A DNA stretch of 64,000 nucleotides from Chitinophaga japonensis (GTDB lineage: Bacteria; Bacteroidota; Bacteroidia; Chitinophagales; Chitinophagaceae), in contig NZ_VLLG01000003.1 in assembly GCF_007830125.1 (NCBI RefSeq), forward strand, positions 610,247-674,246, given 5' to 3'. The notes beneath the pieces are model-generated. The model saw only the letters and a program-made list of their open reading frames with translations. It was not told where the DNA came from and did not search any database. The position numbers and the translations under genes are program-made. Shown one piece after another: positions 62,001 through 64,000 of the stretch; within the stretch, counting starts at the first letter, position 1; each line of letters opens with the position of its first letter.

Positions 62001-62834
62001 CCGTCCAACTCGCCGGAGCAGGGCGGACTGGTGGCCGGCCCTACCATGGATCACCAACTGATCCGCGACCTGTTCAAAAACTGCATTGCCGCATCTGAAA
62101 TACTGAAAACAGATGCCTCCTTCCGCAAAACCCTGCAAGAAATGTATCCGCAGATAGCGCCGAACCAGGTTGGCAGGCACGGGCAACTGCAGGAATGGAT
62201 GCAGGATGTGGACGATCCCAACAACCGCCACCGGCATGTGTCCCATTTATGGGGCGTATTCCCCGGCTCGGATATTACCTGGGACCAGTCGCCGGACCTG
62301 ATGAAAGCCGCGCGCCAGTCGCTGCTGTACAGGGGCGATGGCGGCACCGGCTGGAGCCTGGCCTGGAAGATCAACCTGTGGGCCCGTTTCAAAGATGGCA
62401 ATCATGCCCTGCTCATGATCAACAAACTGCTGGCGCCCGCGGAAGAACCTTCCGGCAAGGTGCACGGCGGTTCCTACACCAACCTGTTTGACGCACACCC
62501 GCCTTTCCAGATAGACGGCAATTTTGGCGGCGCCTCCGGTATTGCGGAAGCGCTGCTGCAGAGTCATATGGGATACATTGACCTGCTGCCCGCCCTGCCG
62601 GACGCCTGGGCTACCGGCGAGGTAAAAGGCATCTGCGCCCGGGGCGGCTTTGTGCTGGACCTGGATTGGCAGGAGGGTAAGCTGCAGCAGGTAACTGTCA
62701 GGTCTGCTACCGGCGGCAATTGTGAGCTGCGCTACGGGCAGGAGAAGTTGCGGTTCATCGCGCAAAAAGGGAAAACCTACCAGGTAAACGCCGTGAACGG
62801 GAAGTTGCACCTGCAGCCTCACGTTGTACGCTAA
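59001..62834 (+). CDS. Fusion enzyme: MGH1/GH63-like (alpha/alpha)6 domain + GH95 fucosidase/L-galactosidase
   Basis: A 1,277-residue protein with a signal peptide ([21 protein letters not shown]). Residues about 25-515 resemble the MGH1/GH63-type (alpha/alpha)6 family ([112 protein letters not shown]). Residues about 520-1277 are a complete GH95 ([103 protein letters not shown]). GH95 members remove alpha-1,2-fucose or, in RG-II, L-galactose. Both halves look intact. Such a fusion suggests two consecutive cuts on one side chain. It lies 10 bp before the second DUF1080 gene. Confidence 0.87.
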   Translation: [1277 protein letters not shown]

Positions 62835-62844
62835 ACGATTATAA

Positions 62845-63588
62845 ATGAAGTCAGCCAATTGCTTTTTTATCCTGCTCCTGCTGCTGGCTGCCCCGGCTAT
62901 GGCGCAGGAAATAAAACCATCAGCTACTGAAGACTGGTCTTACAAGCCGCCGCTGGTTACGCCCGGTAAAAAAGGCCAGCCGCCTTCAGACGCCATTATA
63001 TTGTTTACAGGGAAAAAAGACCTTGCTAAATGGGAGCACCCGGACAGCAGCGCGGTTACCTGGAAGGTAAAGGGCCGCCGGCTGACGGTAGTGCCTAAAG
63101 CAAAGGACATCCGCACCAAACAGGCTTTTGGCAGCATGCAACTGCACATTGAATGGAAAACTCCTGATCCGCAGGAAGATCATGGCAACAGTATGGGCAA
63201 CAGCGGCGTGCTGTTCATGGGCCTGTACGAGCTGCAGATATATGAAAGCTACCAGTATGCCCGGCGTATCTATTACAACGGGCAGGCCGGCAGTATCTAC
63301 AAGCAATATGCGCCGCTGGTGAATGCCTGCCTGCCGCCAAAGACCTGGCAAACTTATGACGTGGTGTTTGAAGCCCCGGTGTTCAACCCGGACCGCTCCC
63401 TGAAAACACCGGCCTATATTACCGTTTTCCATAACGGCGTGCTGATACAAAACCATGTGCCCATCAAGGGCCCCATGGTGTATGCCGGTTACCCCGAATA
63501 TCAATACCATGCAGACAAGCTGCCGCTGGTGCTGCAGGAGCACAACAGCCGGGTAAGCTTTCGCAACATCTGGGCCCGGGAATTATGA
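62845..63588 (+). CDS. Secreted DUF1080 (3-keto-disaccharide hydrolase-type) protein
   Basis: A 247-residue protein with a signal peptide (CFFILLLLLAAPAMAQ). The whole mature chain is one DUF1080/PF06439 sandwich: AIILFTGKKDLAKWEHPD, WKVKGRRLTVVPKAKDIRTK, FGSMQLHIEWKTPDP, GNSGVLFMGLYELQIYESYQ, PPKTWQTYDVVFEAP, YITVFHNGVLIQNHVPI and VSFRNIWARE. It is a standard stand-alone member with no membrane anchor, unlike the lipoprotein at 55128. It is the last gene of the plus-strand run; the 65 bp after it hold no terminator that I can see. Confidence 0.88.
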   Translation: MKSANCFFILLLLLAAPAMAQEIKPSATEDWSYKPPLVTPGKKGQPPSDAIILFTGKKDLAKWEHPDSSAVTWKVKGRRLTVVPKAKDIRTKQAFGSMQLHIEWKTPDPQEDHGNSMGNSGVLFMGLYELQIYESYQYARRIYYNGQAGSIYKQYAPLVNACLPPKTWQTYDVVFEAPVFNPDRSLKTPAYITVFHNGVLIQNHVPIKGPMVYAGYPEYQYHADKLPLVLQEHNSRVSFRNIWAREL

Positions 63589-63653
63589 CAGTATAGGACA
63601 GTTGGCTGCGCTCCATTGATTAAATTCCACTATTCCCACATAATGCTACGCCC

Positions 63654-64000
63654 GTGGAAGATCAACTTTGGAGCGCCATAAGGAACAATGACCAGGCAGC
63701 TTTTACCGCCGTGTACAAGGCCTGCTACCAGTTGCTGTTTGCAGACGGGTTCCGCCGCTGTGCCGATAAAGATCTGGTAAAGGACTGTATCCATGAGCTG
63801 TTCCTGGAGATATGGCATAGCCGTCAGCAACTGCCGCCGGTGGAGCATGTGGCCGCCTACCTCAAAACCCGCCTCAAAAGAAAAATATGGAAGGAAGCGG
63901 AAAAGCTGCAGCGGCACCCTACCGTAGCTGACCCGGAAACCCGGGTAAAGGAAATGGAATATCCTTACGAGGAATTGCTGATCCGCCTGCAGTCAAAACA
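63654..64000 (+). CDS. ECF RNA polymerase sigma factor, N-terminal part (cut by window end)
   Basis: A GTG at 63654 opens a frame that runs to the end of the window without a stop. It reads MEDQLWSAIRNNDQAAFTAV, YKACYQLLFADGFRRCADKD, LVKDCIHELFLEIWHSRQQL, PPVEHVAAYLKTRLKRKIWK and further. This is sigma-70 region 2: the KDCIHELFLEIWHSR core-binding helix and the YLKTRLKRKIW stretch are characteristic of FecI-like ECF factors of Bacteroidota. The frame is closed upstream by TAA at 63621. The ATG at 63643 is out of frame. In this phylum such a gene is commonly followed by an anti-sigma FecR gene and an STN-type SusC, so a new locus probably begins here. Confidence 0.8.
   Translation, partial: MEDQLWSAIRNNDQAAFTAVYKACYQLLFADGFRRCADKDLVKDCIHELFLEIWHSRQQLPPVEHVAAYLKTRLKRKIWKEAEKLQRHPTVADPETRVKEMEYPYEELLIRLQSK

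Noticed and set aside
1..64000. Insertion sequences, prophage, integrase or tRNA-associated island
   Set aside because: I found no transposase, integrase, phage gene, tRNA or flanking direct repeat that would support one.

Overview
The window looks like chromosome from a Bacteroidota bacterium, most probably Chitinophagaceae. This is an inference from the SusC/SusD pair, the type IX secretion (T9SS) proteins and C-terminal sorting domain, the many secreted glycoside hydrolases, and the scarcity of Shine-Dalgarno sites. Coding density is very high and base composition looks even across the window. I saw no tRNA, rRNA, CRISPR array, transposase or phage gene.

Layout. (1) 1-11286 (+): the 3' part of a giant Calx-beta adhesin with a T9SS type B tail, a PorP/SprF-like outer-membrane protein and a TPR/beta-propeller/OmpA protein resembling PorE. 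This is a surface adhesin with its dedicated export and anchoring partners. It closes with an intrinsic terminator. (2) 11494-13044: an orphan membrane histidine kinase and a second terminator. (3) 13043-19551 (-): an AraR-like GntR/LacI chimeric regulator, a TIM-barrel hydrolase of uncertain family and a GH29 fucosidase fused to a beta-propeller. (4) 19552-19996: a 445-bp divergent control region. (5) 19997-46386 (+): a large polysaccharide utilisation locus (PUL) of tightly packed genes: SusC, SusD, PL1 pectate lyase, DUF3826, a large beta-helix/TIM-like protein, a GH140-like/GH43-like/propeller multi-enzyme, GH78, a BNR propeller, a sugar isomerase-like protein, GH106, a GH43/GH130-like propeller and GH2. 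(6) 46388-51733 (-): a DUF5703 hydrolase and a second GH106. (7) 52001-63588 (+): CE8 pectin methylesterase, a tandem alpha/beta-hydrolase esterase, a DUF1080-PA14 lipoprotein, a sugar-dehydrogenase-like propeller fused to a cupredoxin, an MGH1-like/GH95 fusion and a second DUF1080 protein. (8) From 63654: the start of an ECF sigma factor, cut by the window end, probably opening another locus.

How the genes fit together: demethylation and deacetylation (CE8, esterase), backbone cleavage (PL1), import (SusCD), and removal of rhamnose (GH78, two GH106), fucose or L-galactose (GH29, GH95), galactose (GH2) and probably apiose (GH140-like). This points to pectin, specifically rhamnogalacturonan I or II. 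There is no hybrid two-component regulator and no ECF/anti-sigma pair inside the PUL. A TATACTATAC-type motif lies in front of the GntR/LacI regulator, the divergent control region and the DUF1080-PA14 gene, and is the best candidate for its operator. A second promoter module is shared by the susC and CE8 upstream regions.

The most unusual signals outside genes are heptad-period purine-rich tandem repeats abutting the stop codons of five genes (three of them with a complementary arm able to form a hairpin), a 34-nt perfect palindrome, and the two shared control elements. The most unusual gene content is the DUF1080/propeller-cupredoxin/DUF1080 set, which may be an oxidative sugar-cleavage branch inside a pectin PUL.
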